A stretch of 64,000 nucleotides of DNA from Porpolomopsis calyptriformis (taxonomy: Eukaryota; Basidiomycota; Agaricomycetes; Agaricales; Hygrophoraceae): the NCBI GenBank assembly GCA_951640195.1, contig OX621169.1:1922001-1986000 (forward strand), read 5' to 3'. Positions 10,476 through 22,265 of this stretch are shown here, one piece after another. Within the stretch, counting starts at the first letter, position 1; every line of letters begins with the position of its first letter. Below the pieces are notes generated by a model. The model did no database searches. It was not told where the DNA came from and saw only the letters and a list, made by a program, of their open reading frames with translations. A program made the position numbers and the translations under genes.

Positions 10476-12600
10476 ATGCCAGCACTCATGCCCGCCCTGG
10501 CAATTCCGCTCCTCCTTGCCCTCCTTTCCATTGCCTGGTGGTTCACTACTCAAAGACGACCAGGACTTGACCTTCCCCGCATCGGTCCCCCGACCGTGTT
10601 TGGGTACATCTGGACTGCCCTCCGGTACACGTTCGACTCGTCCGTGCTTGACGAGGGTAGGAGGAAGTTTGGCGGCCGCTCATATGTCGTGCCTAGTTTG
10701 GGTGGCTCTTTTATTGTTGCTTGTCCGGAGTGGGTCGAGGTAGTGCAGCACGCGAATGACGCCGTGGTGAGTGTGCCGTGCATGATCTGTGTAATTCTCT
10801 CACCCACCCTTACTTTATGAATGGTATGGAATAGTTCAGTCAGCCCACGGCTGTCAAAAATGTCCTTTTTTTTCTCTCATTATTGCGCACACTGGTGACC
10901 TGACGACGTATTCAGGTTCTTCTACTCGACCAGACCATGGGTGATCACCAGCTCATTAACCCGTACCAAATCAGTGTCCTTCGCACTGACATGACCCGTG
11001 CCATTCCTTCACTCTTACCTGATGTCTACGACGAGATTTGTCTTACGATGGATGAAACGCTGAACCCCCCACCCGGATCAGGTAGGTACAATACCCATCA
11101 AGTGTGTGACTCACCCCACTTCCCTCCCCTGCTAGACTCCACGACAATCTCAGTGTTCCATACTTCAACCCATCTCATAGGCCGCATCTCGAATCGCACA
11201 TTGATAGGTGCACCACTCTGCCGGGATCCCCAGTTCATCCACACCATGGTCCAATTTACGGAAAAAGTCAACCTCTACTCTCGCATTCTCAGACCCTGTC
11301 CCATCTGGTCTCGGGAGTGAGTATGAACCCTCTTCCTCCTTCCTCCTTCCTCCTACACGATTCATTCATTTATTCTTTTCCTATTGTGATGTATTGTACC
11401 TTTGCTAAAATCAGTATGGTTTACTCGATTTTATCCTTCTTTTTTGGCGGCAAAATGGACGCTGCGAAATGGGTGCTACCTGTTCTGGAAGAGCACATTC
11501 GTAACCATGATAAGGGAGAGGGAGAGGACACACCTGTGAGTATTCCCACTCTCCACACCTTCGCAAGCTGACCATATCACTGCCTCTGATATTAGAACAC
11601 ACTAGCCAAATTCCTTGTACGAGCAGCTCCACCAGACGATCTAGCAAACCCTGATCGGATAGCGCTGCGTCTAATGATGCTGAACTTTGCAGGCATCCAC
11701 ACTTCGTGAGTCTTAACTACATACGATGGGTCATTGATTGTATACCGTTTATAGTTCGATATTCATGACGAATGCCTTGTATGAACTCACGCTGCTGCCT
11801 CAGGAGCAACGAGATGAGATTAGAGAAGAAGTACAACAGGCGCTTGAACAGGAGGGCGGGTGGAATAAAGCATCGATCACCAGGTTTAATAAGCTTGATA
11901 GTTTGTTGAAGGAGGTGGGCCGTGTGTACGGCCTTGCAGAGGGTACGTGATCAGTCGTTTTCTCCATCTACAATTGGGGTTCTTTCTCGAAGGCTAACGG
12001 TTGTTTGTATATATAGTGGGTTTGGATCGTACATCCATTCAAGATGCGACACTCCCAGATGGGACGTTCGTCCCTGCCGGATACCGTGTTGTCGTTGACT
12101 TGAAGCAAGTGCATATGAACCCGGATGTTTACCCGAATCCTGAAGTCTTTGACCCATTCCGGTTCTCGAAGTTGGGCAATGAAGCGGGAGGCAGTCAGAC
12201 GAAACATTTGTTGGCAACAGTAGATAAAAATGTATGCCTGCGGCCTCCCCATCGTTTATCCTCTGCAACTGACGAACGAATGACCACTAGTATGTGACAT
12301 TTGGCTCGGGAAGGCACGCTTGGTGAGTAGTATTCGGTGTTAAAACTTGTACCACCACTCATTATCCCTTCTAGTGCGGGACGATTTATTGCATCGGTGC
12401 GTCTAAACCAAGAGAACACTACTATCAGTTGAATTTGAACTTGCATTGTACAGGTACAACTGAAAATGATCCTCGCCTATATACTGCTTCATTACGACTT
12501 TGCATTCCCAGGAGGTGCCATGATCCGACCGCCACCCCTAGCCTTCGAGGGGATTCTCATCCCGAACCTCAAGGCAGAGCTTATATTCAAGAGACGATGA
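10476..12600 (+). CDS. Cytochrome P450, array copy 3
   Basis: Ten-exon paralogue, very close to copy 2 over the whole coding sequence and introns. It starts at ATG 10476 (MPALMPALAIP) and ends ..FKRR with TGA at 12598-12600. Landmarks are the N-terminal anchor, the QRRPGLDLPRIGPP hinge, I-helix AGIHTSS, ExxR as EVGR, DPFRF and heme loop FGSGRHACAGRF. Reading through the joins gives no interruption. Introns are almost the same as in copy 2, so the two arose by a recent duplication. The substrate is unknown. Confidence 0.87.
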
Positions 12601-12875
12601 GGGGAAGGCCATGGGTGGTGCTCTCAATAGGGTTCTTGACTACAGCACTATCAGGACATTTTATCTGCTATATATGTCTAAAAGTGTTGGCGACTCGTTT
12701 AGAAACAGGGACATTTATAGTCGATCATAAGCAGAGTCGCTTTCGACTGGAATTCAATGCAAATAAAACAAGTTCCTGAAGGGTGTCCGAAAGTTAGACA
12801 ATCTGTGCTAGAGACATGACATAAAAGCAATAGTTCTATAAAGACAACAGCAAACTCGACAGACAGCAGAAACGG

Positions 12876-13280
12876 TCACCATGTGCTAGAGATAGGCGTC
12901 CAAGCTTGTAAAGTCGAGGATAATAACACAGCCATCCCTTGTACCAAAAACTGCACGACCTCCGTTTGTAGCCAGCTTCTGTAAGAGACTGGAACCCAAC
13001 AAATACGTCGATTCACAGTGAGAGAATGCACCCAGCCGTCCGCTACGATATAACCAAATATTGGGCCAGTGAGGTTGAGGCCATCGGCAGATAACGAGTT
13101 CCTGGACAAGCTATAAGATCGCGCGATCGGTTCAACATTGATGACATGCGCTTTGAGAGTCTTCAGATATGCACCACTGAGTGCATCCCACACCCGAACA
13201 GTTTTGTTGGGTACTGGAGACTGCGGCCACCGCTGAAGTAGTCGAGGTAGCAGCGGTAGCTGCAGAGGCTGCATCAACAA
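12876..13280 (-). pseudogene. NACHT-WD40 remnant (copy 3)
   Basis: A short relic of the same NACHT-WD40 gene as at 3415-4086 and 8438-10190. It keeps one half WD40 repeat (TVRVWDALSGAYLKTLKAH) and the C-terminal GYIVADGWVHSL tail. The frame is lost after WVPVSYR, so the terminal DGRVIILDF-type segment is out of frame. Its position, convergent behind P450 copy 3, repeats the arrangement of the first two units. Confidence 0.75.
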
Positions 13281-13569
13281 TGTGACTGCAGCTTATTCCC
13301 CGGATTTCCTACGAACCAGCAGGTATTTCATCGGGCACGAAACCTGAAGCGGAGAAGACACGAATGGTGCGAATACGCAACTCGGTTGGGATCCCGCCTC
13401 TCACTGGGACCTGTCAAACAAATGCCCAGGGCTTGAAGGGCATTGGCCAAGTCGATTTTATCATAGACAGACAGCACTGCCAATGTTTGCTCATTGAGGG
13501 GATATCAAGAGTGAAAAGAAGTAGACGGTCTCGCACCGATGAGTTTTAACATATCTGCTTGAAGATATA
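13281..13569. other. Gap between WD40 relic and MIS12-like gene
   Basis: No gene can be supported. A short minus-strand segment near 13400-13480 reads like protein (VLSVYDKIDLANALQALG) but could not be joined to a gene or assigned to a family. It may be another relic. Confidence 0.35.
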
Positions 13570-14445
13570 TCACTCATTAGCGCCCGAAACCGTGCTCAGA
13601 CTCTTCCTCAAGCTCCCGGCAGCTTCCAACGTCTTCTTCAAATCCTCAGCACTCCCAACATTCTCCGCGCGTTCAACAATGTTATCCAATGCAGCGGTGA
13701 CCCTCCACCTTCTTCCTTCTCGCCCTCGCCAAAATTGGCTGATGGCCGAGTTCAAATACCCAGTCCTGCTAGTTTCCCACTCTCGCTTCCCGGGTTCAGC
13801 CAAGCGAAACTGGGTGAGTGAGGCGACGGCGGCCGGATCGAGGGGGTGGGAGGGCGCATATGGATTGTACACAGCCAGAGTCTGGGCGGGATGTGGAGGG
13901 GGCTGGGAGTGATGGAGAGTCGAGGAAGGAGAGGCGGAATTGGATGAAGGATTTGCGGACGGCTCGAGTGTAGAGTCTGTTTAGGCGGCGTTGCTGTGGA
14001 TTTGTAAACAAGTGTGGTTGGGGGAAAGATGAGAGGGACGTTAGATTTTCGATTTGTTGTCGGAGAGAAACGATCTCGTCCATGAGTTCTTATTCGTATA
14101 TTCTAAGTTGAATCCAGCCTGGTGAGGGACGATGACGGGTAAGTCGGAGGGGAAGGTGAATATGTTGCGTAAGGACCAGGCCTCGGAAAAGTCAAAGGAG
14201 ACGTCGGTGTGGTACTTGAGCAGAGTTTGGAAGGCAATCAGTCCTTGCTCGACTTGTTGTGTGCCGTCCCAGTCCCTCTGTGTTTGTCTGCGCACTAGTC
14301 TGCTCAAGGTCGGAGGAACTCTTCCACGGCGTTCACAACAGCTGTGTTGACTGTCGATGATATCATCGAGCAAGAGCTGGGGAGAAAAGTCGGGACTGAT
14401 TTTCCTGGGAGAGTCGGAGTGGGTTGGGTGGAAGAGGACGAGCAT
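13570..14445 (-). pseudogene. mis12: Kinetochore protein Mis12/Mtw1-like, frame-disrupted
   Basis: Pieces of a Mis12/Mtw1 protein, the subunit of the outer-kinetochore MIS12 complex that links CENP-C to the KNL1/NDC80 network, are read in order on the minus strand. They are SPQLLLDDII, then DWDGTQQVEQGL, then the diagnostic DVSFDFSEAWSLRNIF block and VIVPHQAGF, then DEIVSLRQQIEN, QRRLNRLYTRAVRKS and a C-terminal ASLTQFRLAEPGKREWETS segment. The pieces are not in one frame. There appear to be two compensating shifts near 14354 and 14306, one near 14085, and one near 13900. A short intron (about 13995-14042) is plausible. The start at ATG 14445 is a guess. Either this is a decayed copy or the assembly has indel errors here. 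Confidence 0.65.
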
Positions 14446-14800
14446 CAGTAAGACGACGCTTTCGCACCAGCCTTCCTTCAGGAGTAGTGGCCGGTTAGCT
14501 GCAAGTATTTTCTTGAACTCGCAAGACGCCGCTCATGGAGAGGAATTTGACATTCAAAAGCCTGTTTCAAACGGGGGCAACACATTACCCATGTTCAAAG
14601 AATATAAGAATTGATGCAATCGATTCTGCACTTCGTATGGAAAGAAAATATTACCAATGAGGACACTCCAAAAGCAATGCGAAACTCGTCGTAAGGCGGC
14701 AATGGTCACCACACCGCGACACAAACACTTGGCCTGTAGTCATCAGAGAGGATGGATCAGATAACGGATGACAAGTACCTTTCTCCCCCCACTCAGGTTC
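14446..14800. other. Gap between MIS12-like gene and small unknown gene
   Basis: No gene is supported. It may contain the promoter and possibly a 5' exon of the MIS12-like gene, which is transcribed to the left. Confidence 0.4.
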
Positions 14801-15189
14801 CTAATCGCGCGACGGCCAGATGCCGGGTGTTAAAATTTTCAGCGATGCCTCAGGAAGCGTGTCTGGGGCCGTAATACCACCCTCCCTCAATGCTGTCTGG
14901 TCATACCCGTCCTCGAGGACGAGCACCAAGTTTAGATGGCCATCGGGCTCCACCCCACATCCGACGTACTTGTAGGCCGTTTCCGGGATGTGGGTAATGA
15001 TAGGCTGATACCAATTCAATTCATAGTTCTCTTCTGACTCATCATCTTGTTTGGGGAATTGAGCGCGTATCTTCTGGCGATCAAGCTTATATCCCTTCAG
15101 GTACAAGATGGGCGTCCCTGAGACATCAGGAAGTCAGATACAAAAACGAAAGAAAAACGAAAGAAACATGATTTACTGGGATACTCCAT
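14801..15189 (-). CDS. Small unknown protein
   Basis: A two-exon gene of about 110 residues. ATG is at 15189-15187 and the short first exon codes MEYP. The intron has a GTAAAT donor and a CAG acceptor, and the second exon begins TPILYLKGYKLDR and stops at 14801. The protein is mixed and slightly acidic, with no signal peptide or membrane segment. I do not recognise a family. The clean splice that restores an ATG supports a real gene. It is divergent from P450 copy 4, whose start codon is 106 bp away. Confidence 0.5.
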
Positions 15190-15295
15190 GATGATCTTGT
15201 GAGAAAGGATGTATCATCACGTCAGGCGAGAGCTTGTCAATCCATATAGACACACTTTACATCACTGCTTGTAGTATGGCAACGAATCTCTTCTC

Positions 15296-17488
15296 ATGCC
15301 AGCCCTCACGCCCAACCTTGCAATTCCCCTCCTCCTTGCCCCCCTCTCTGTTGTCTGCTGGTTCATCACTCATAGACGACCAAGACTTGATCTTCCCCGC
15401 ATCGGCCCGCCAACCGTGTTTGGGTACATCTGGACCGCGCTTCGGTTCACGTTCGACGCATCCGTGCTTGACGAAGGCAGGAGGGAGTTTGGCCGTCGCT
15501 CCTATGTCGTGCCTAGTTTGAGCGGCCCTCTTATTGTTGCTTGTCCGGAGTGGGTCGAGACGTTACAGCACGCAAATGACGCCGTCGTGAGTGTGTTCGT
15601 CATGTGTGGTCTGTCATCTTCTCAGCAACCCTTTCTTCCATGGATGGCGTGGTGTGGAACAGTTCAGCCAACCAACGGCTATCAAACAGGTTCTTTTCTT
15701 TACTTTCCTATCAATAAACTATATTGCGCTAACACAATATATATCAGTTTCTTAAACTCGACCAGACCATGGGCGATCACCAGCTCGTCAACCCGTATCA
15801 AGTCAACATCCTACGTACTGACATGACCCGTGCCATTCCTTTGCTTGTACCTGACGTCTACGAGGAGATTTCTCTTGCCATGGATGAAACGCTGAACCCC
15901 CCACCAGGATCAGGTAAGTACAACACCCGGTACTACTTGCCTCTTCCCCTCATTCTCATCGCTACTACAATATTTTCACCTCTCCTTCTCCACTAGACTC
16001 TGTCACGATCCCAGTCTTGCACACTTCGATACGCCTCATGGGCCGGGTCTCAAATCGCACGTTGATAGGCGCGCCACTCTGCCGTGACCCAAAATTCATC
16101 AACACCATGGTCCAATTTGCGGAGCAAGTCCAAATCTACTCCCGCATTCTCAGACTGTGTCCCACCCGATTTCACGAGTAAGTGTGAATACTGCAGAAAA
16201 TTCTTGCTTTCTTTGTTGTGATGCATTGCACTTATGTTAAAAAATCAGTACAGTTTACTCGATTTTATCTTTCTTTTTTGGTGGCAAAATGGACGCTGTG
16301 AAATGGGTGCTTCCCGTTCTGGAGGAGCACATTCATAACCACGACAAGGAGGATGGAGATGACACACCTGTGAGTATTCTTGCACCACACACCCTAGTCG
16401 GTAGCCTTCGCAAGCTGACTATACACCATCATATCACCGCCTCTGATATTAGAACACCCTGGCAAAATTCCTTGTGCGAGCAGCTCCGCCAGAAGAACTA
16501 GCCAACCCTGAGCGGATAGCGCTTCGTCTGATATTGATAGACTTTGGAAGCATCCACACCTCGTGAGTCTACCATGTTTCCGCACTATCCCACCATAGAT
16601 GTTAATGTATAACACTTATAGTTTGATATTCATGGCGAATGCCTTGTATGAACTCACCCTACTACCCCAGGCACAACGAGATGAGATTAGAGAAGAAGTA
16701 CAACAGGCACTTGCAGAGGAAGGCGGGTGGAACAAGGCATTGATCACCAGGTTTCATAAGCTTGATAGCTTGTTGAGAGAGGTGGGCCGCGTTCATGGCC
16801 TCGGGGAGTGTAAGTGATCAGCCACTCTCTCTTGGTCTACAACCCGTGTTTTTTTTTGGTTGACCGTTGTTCATATTTACAGTGGGTTCGGATCGTACAT
16901 CCATTCAAGATGGGACTCTCCCAGATGGGACATTCGTTCCTGCAGGATACCGCGTTGTCATTGACTTGAAGCGGGTGCATATGAACCCAGATGTGTACCC
17001 GAATCCCGAAGTCTTTGACCCCTTTCGGTTCTCCAAGTTGGATGATGAAGCGGGAGGTAGTCAGATGAAACACGTGTTCGCAGCTGTGGATAAAAATGTA
17101 TGCTTGATGTTCCCACTCCCCCATCTTCTGCATTTGGCTAATGATTGACTGCTAGAATGTAACGTTTGGTGTGGGAAGGCACGCTTGGTGAGCAGTATTC
17201 GGTGTTAAAAGGTTTACCACCAGGCACCCTAGACTGATTCCCTCCGTCATCCTTATAGTCCTGGCCGATTTATTGCTTCGGTGCGTCCATAAGCAAAAAC
17301 ATACTACTGTTGAATCTCAAGTTGCATGTTGCCAGATGCAACTGAAAATGATGCTCGCCTACATCCTACTTCATTATGACTTTGGGTTTCCCGGAGGTGC
17401 CATGACACGACGACCACCCCTCCCCTTTGAGGGATTTCTCATCCCGAACCCCAAGGCAAAGCTTGTATTCAAGAGACGAGGGCTATGA
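15296..17488 (+). CDS. Cytochrome P450, array copy 4
   Basis: A paralogue with the shared ten-exon layout, more diverged from copies 1-3 than they are from one another. It starts at ATG 15296 (MPALTPNLAIP) and ends ..FKRRGL. Landmarks are the N-terminal anchor, the HRRPRLDLPRIGPP hinge, I-helix GSIHTSL, ExxR as EVGR, DPFRF and heme loop FGVGRHACPGRF. Cys-Pro-Gly here and in copy 5 replaces the Cys-Ala-Gly of copies 1-3. All joins stay open. No WD40 relic lies behind this copy; P450 copy 5 follows after 232 bp. Confidence 0.87.
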
Positions 17489-17720
17489 AGTGAAGTTCCT
17501 GGCTGTAATACTATCAGGATAGGTCATCCGCTCCAATATATATGTATGGCACAAGTCTTGGTCACCCGTTGAGCCACATGCACATTTATCCTTTGCAGGT
17601 TGATCATTAAGTACAGCAAAACACAACATCAATATCTAATTTGCGGATACCCGCCTTACCGTTCTGCCGCCGCTTCTTTTTAGGTCAGTGCCTGTAGTGG
17701 GCAGCAAGGAACCTCCCCTC

Positions 17721-19994
17721 ATGCCAACACTCCCATTTGACCTTGCAATTACCCTCCTCCTTGCCCTCCTCTCCATTGCCTGGTGGTTCACCACTCAAAG
17801 ACGACCCGCGCTTGATCTTCCCCGCATCGGCCCGCCGACTGTGTTTGGATACATCTGGACTGCCCTCCGGTTCACATTCGACCCGTCTGTGCTTGACGAA
17901 GGCAGAAGAAAGTTTGCAGGCCGCTCGTATGTCGTGCCCACTTTGAGTGGCCCTCTTATCGTTGCTTGTCCGGAGTGGGTTGAGGCGTTGCAACACACGA
18001 ATGACGCCATCGTGAGTGTGTTTGTCGTGTATGATTTATATCGTTCTCTGATCAACCTTTCATTCGATGCATGTGGTGTGGAACAGTTCAGCCAACCCAT
18101 GGCCATCAAAGAGGTTCTTTTTTCTCTTTCATATTGTTGTTGACCTATCAGTGTCCAATGGTGACCCGACAATATATATCAGCTGCTTACACTCGACCAG
18201 ACCCAGGGCGATCACCTGCTTGTCAATCCTTACCAAATGAGTGTCCTGCGCACTGACATGACCCGTGCCATTCCTTCGTTCATACCTGGTGTTTATGAGG
18301 AGATTTCTCTTGCGATGGACCAAATGCTGAACCCTCCACCAGGATCAGGTATGTACAATACCCATCAGTATATTGCCCTCCCCCCTCTCATCGCGACCAC
18401 GGCGCTTCCCTCCTTTCCCTTCTTCTCTAGACTCTGTCACGATCCCCGTCTTGCACACCTCGATCCACCTCATGGCTTGGATCTCAAATCGCACATTGGT
18501 AGGTGCGCCACTCTGCCGTGACCCAAAGTTCGTTCACACCATGGTCCAATTCGCGGAGAAAGTCATCCTCTACTCCCGCATTCTCAGACCGTGGCCCACC
18601 CGGTTTCGCAAGTGAGTGTGAATATCTTCTTTCCTCCTACAAACAATTCTTCTCTCTCTCTTTGTTGCTGTGGTGTATCGTACTTATGCTAAAAACTCAG
18701 CACGGTTTACTCAATTTTAGCCTTCTTTTTTGGTGGCAAAATGAACGCTGTGAAATTGGTGCTGCCTGTTCTTGAGGAGTACATCCGTGATCACGACGAG
18801 GATGGAGAAGACACACCTGTGAGCATTCTTGCGTCCCACACCCTAGTCGACATCCTTCGCAAGGTGACAATACACCACTACATCACCGCCCCTCATATTA
18901 GAACACCTTAGCCAAATTCCTTGTGAGAGTCGCACCGCCAGAGGAACTAGCCAACCCTGAGCGGATAGCGCTGCGTCTGATGATGATAACCTTTGGAAGC
19001 ATTCACACTTCGTGAGTCTACCACACCCCATGTTTCCGCACAATCGTACCACGGGCGTTGATTGTATATCATTTGCAGTTCGATGTTCATGACAAATGCC
19101 TTGTATGAACTTACGCTGTTGCCCAAGGAGCAACGGGATGAAATTAGAGAAGAAGTACAACAAGCGCTTGCAGAGGAAGGCGGGTGGAACAAGGGAACGC
19201 TCGCCAGGTTTCATAAGCTTGACAGCTTGTTGAGAGAGATAGGCCGTGTTCACCGCCTTGCTGATTGTAAGTTTTCTTCCGTTCTTTCTTTCTCTACGAC
19301 TAGGATTTTCTTCGAATCGTTGATGGTTGCTCATACACAGTGGGTCTGGATCGTATATCCATTCAAGATGGGACGCTCTCAGATGGGACATTCGTCCCCG
19401 CAGGATACTGCGTTGTCGCTGATATGAAGCGAGTGCATATGAACCCGGATGTGTACTTGAATCCCGAAGTCTTTGACCACCTTCGGTTCACGAAATTGAG
19501 TGACGAAACCGGAAGTAGTCAGACGAAGGACTCGTTCTTGACTCTGGATAAAAATGTATGCTTGTAATTCCCCTCCCCGCTGTTTATCCTCTGCAGCTGA
19601 CGAACGAATGGCCGCTAGAATGTGACGTTCGGCGCTGGAAGACACGCTTGGTGAGTGTTATTCGGTATTGAAAGATTTACCACCAAGCATCATAGACTGA
19701 CTACCTCCATCCTCATTCTTGTAGTCCAGGCCGATTTTTGGCTTCGGTGCGTCCAAAAGCAAGAAAATATTAATAATAAAAACGGTTGAATCTGAACTTG
19801 CCTGTCTCCAGATGCAACTGAAAATGGTCCTCGCCTACATCCTACTTCATTATGACTTTACATTTCCCGATGGTGCCATGACGCGACCCCCGCCGCTCAC
19901 TATTGATAGATTCGTAATCCCCAACCCCAAGGGGAAGCTTATATTCAAGAGAAGGGATGTGGATGGTGTTTCTAATGGACATACTCAACTGTAG
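17721..19994 (+). CDS. Cytochrome P450, array copy 5 (diverged)
   Basis: The last and most diverged array member, starting at ATG 17721 (MPTLPFDLAIT). It keeps the anchor, the QRRPALDLPRIGPP hinge, I-helix GSIHTSS, ExxR as EIGR and heme loop FGAGRHACPGRF with the cysteine ligand. Unusual changes are DHLRF in place of the DPFRF PERF-type motif, YCVVADMK for the YRVVVDLK strand, and loss of the stop codon position used by the others, which adds about a dozen residues after FKRR. The frame is open throughout, so the gene may be expressed, but the missing PERF proline suggests altered folding or relaxed selection. Confidence 0.82.
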
Positions 19995-20898
19995 AACAGG
20001 AGAGTTGAACCCAGATGAATACTGAGTACGATTCGACAGTGAGATAGACTACATGTCTGTCACTTGGTGGCTTCTGGCGGTAAAGTATAAGATACTGCAC
20101 GATTCATTCCCATTCTTCTCCGTTGCCTGCCCAGTGACCGCTGGAACAGATGATCGAAGTGTTTCTGATATTTGGAACCGTGGCCTCGAACGTTAAGACA
20201 GTATCGTTGGGGCTCCACTTCCCTCCTTTCCGGTTGGCCGCTCAGCTGGAATAAGCGCTAATCCATTACTCTTCACAAAGCCATAAAACGCGACCGTTTC
20301 CGCAGACTTGGCTTGTATTCCGTGTGACCAGATTGTTCTGGGCATCCGTCTCCATCAGACAATGCACAGTCCGTTGGCCAGCGAGAACACGACTGGCGGT
20401 GTTAGACCTTTGTTCGCTAAGGAATGATAGCCAGGTTGTGGATCTTGAATGGCTCGTCAAGGTTTCCAGAGTAGGGAACGAAAAACCCATCTATCACTCC
20501 TTGACGTAGTGCGCATTGAATCGTGAAGACAGAAGACCATGCATCCAAAAGAGTGGGGTAGTGTGATTTCGCCGATTGTCTCTGGTAGTTGAATAAAATT
20601 GATCTGGACTTGATGTGTTTCATCCGCCACGACATTATTTGGCTAACCTATGCAGTCAGGGGATCGAGGAGCGGTGTTACTCACGCTACGTGAGGCACCA
20701 CAACTCCAAGCGAGTCGTGCGCATTGGTCATGTGTTGCGAGAGTGATAATCCTGCTCGGAATGGATTAGGCACTCATGGTATGGTTGGTGAATGCGGCGG
20801 AAATGGTTGTGTCGAGGACTAGATAGAGAAAGAGCGCCGATCATGAACGCTGATTTGGGCAGCGGACTTTGAACTTGACCTTTTCCTGGTCACCGACA
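19995..20898. other. Gene-poor stretch after the P450 array
   Basis: No gene could be assembled. Minus-strand open frames at 20266-20635 contain protein-like text (TLLDAWSSVFTIQCALRQG) but are not recognised, and they end without a consistent splice. They may be a relic. Confidence 0.4.
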
Positions 20899-22265
20899 AT
20901 GGTACGCTCTCAGTCTCTCTTATCCCGGGTTCCCTTTAAACATCTTCCACCAGGCTCGCAATGAAGAAAAAGCGCAATCTATGCTATACCGTTTTCGGGA
21001 GGCGCAAGCTGCGGAGCTTGGCCTCGGGACGCGTGGGGATCGCAGACCGCGAATGGCCAGTGCGTGTAAGAGTTTGAGGGAATGTGAGCGGTGGCGAGGA
21101 GAGATATTGAGAGAGATAAGCAGGAAGGTTTCGAAGATTCAGGATGGTGTGTATCTTCGTATCCTATCATTTTCTCAACGTCCTTTCGTCGATCCCATTT
21201 TGGTTTCGACCCCTTTGCTTTTTTTCTAAAGATGAAACTGACTGTATTTATCTTTGGATCGTGTGTTTCTTGACTCGCTTTAGCTGGCCTCACCGATTAT
21301 GAAGTCCGTGACCTGAACGACGAAATTAATAAACTCATGCGGGAGAAAAGGCACTGGGAGAACCAGATTGTCGCACTCGGCGGAGCAAATTATCGGCGCA
21401 ATGTAGCCATGTTGGATGATGACGGGAAGGAAGTGCCCGGAACAAAAGGCTACAAGTGAGTGTGTCGCAAGTTTGACCGGAACCTCCTTGCTCTGATTTG
21501 CATTTCATTAACCCTTAGTTTCATTATAGGTACTTTGGCCGTGCGAAGGACTTACCGGGTGTCAAGGAACTCTTCCAGAGTCGGAAGAAAGAAGAGGAAG
21601 AAGAGACACAGGTCTTGTCTTTCTATAAAAAGTTCATGAACCAAGGACCATCATACTACGGGGATCTTGACGAGACAGATGAACGGTTGTTGGAATTTGA
21701 GAATGAGGCAGAGAGCGAACGTACGTCTACTCATCACCCCTCCTCGTCGTAGGTTTCATTCCCTTCTTACAACTGGCTTTTGTTGAATACAGAGTGGGAA
21801 CTAGCATACACGAAACTTCGAGAGACCCTCGGTCTTCCAACAGATGACCCGATACCAGATATTCCGCGCCTACCACCTACTTCTACCACATTGCCGTCAT
21901 CAGTGTCAATTGCACCCACACTAACGCCTGCTGCTTCAAACGCAAAACGAAAAGCTCCAACCGACTATGATGCTACTGGGGGAACGTCCAGTGACCATTC
22001 CCCCTCCGAGAACGACTCTGCGAAACGGTCGAAAACGCAGAACGGCACATCCCTTGCGACTGTGGCAGATCCTAATACGAAGGTCGACGCTGATACTCAT
22101 TCGGTCCGCGTTTATGCCAATACAGTAGCAACCCATATCACATTCCTCGACGCTGAGAGTTTGTTACCCCCAAAGATGCCGACGAGACAAGAAATGGAAG
22201 GGGTGTTGTTGCGTTTGCGAAAGGAGGCGCTTGTCGAGGAATATTTTGGAGATGGGAATCGGTAG
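20899..22265 (+). CDS. isy1: Pre-mRNA-splicing factor ISY1
   Basis: ISY1 is a subunit of the NineTeen/Prp19 complex that acts in the spliceosome during catalytic activation. Five exons (20899-20901, 20954-21146, 21284-21455, 21530-21720, 21793-22265) give 343 residues. The first exon is only the ATG, and the second continues ARNEEKAQSMLYRFREAQ, the classic ISY1 start. Further landmarks are the LRECERWRGEILREISRK block, LTDYEVRDLNDEINKLMREK, and YFGRAKDLPGVKELF. The C-terminal third is Pro/Ser/Thr-rich with a basic KRSK patch and a final helical segment. All conserved parts are present and in frame. Confidence 0.95.

Noticed and set aside
981..19994. A terpenoid biosynthetic gene cluster built around the P450s
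   Set aside because: The P450s resemble ent-kaurene-oxidase-like enzymes, but no terpene synthase, prenyltransferase, transporter or pathway regulator is visible nearby.
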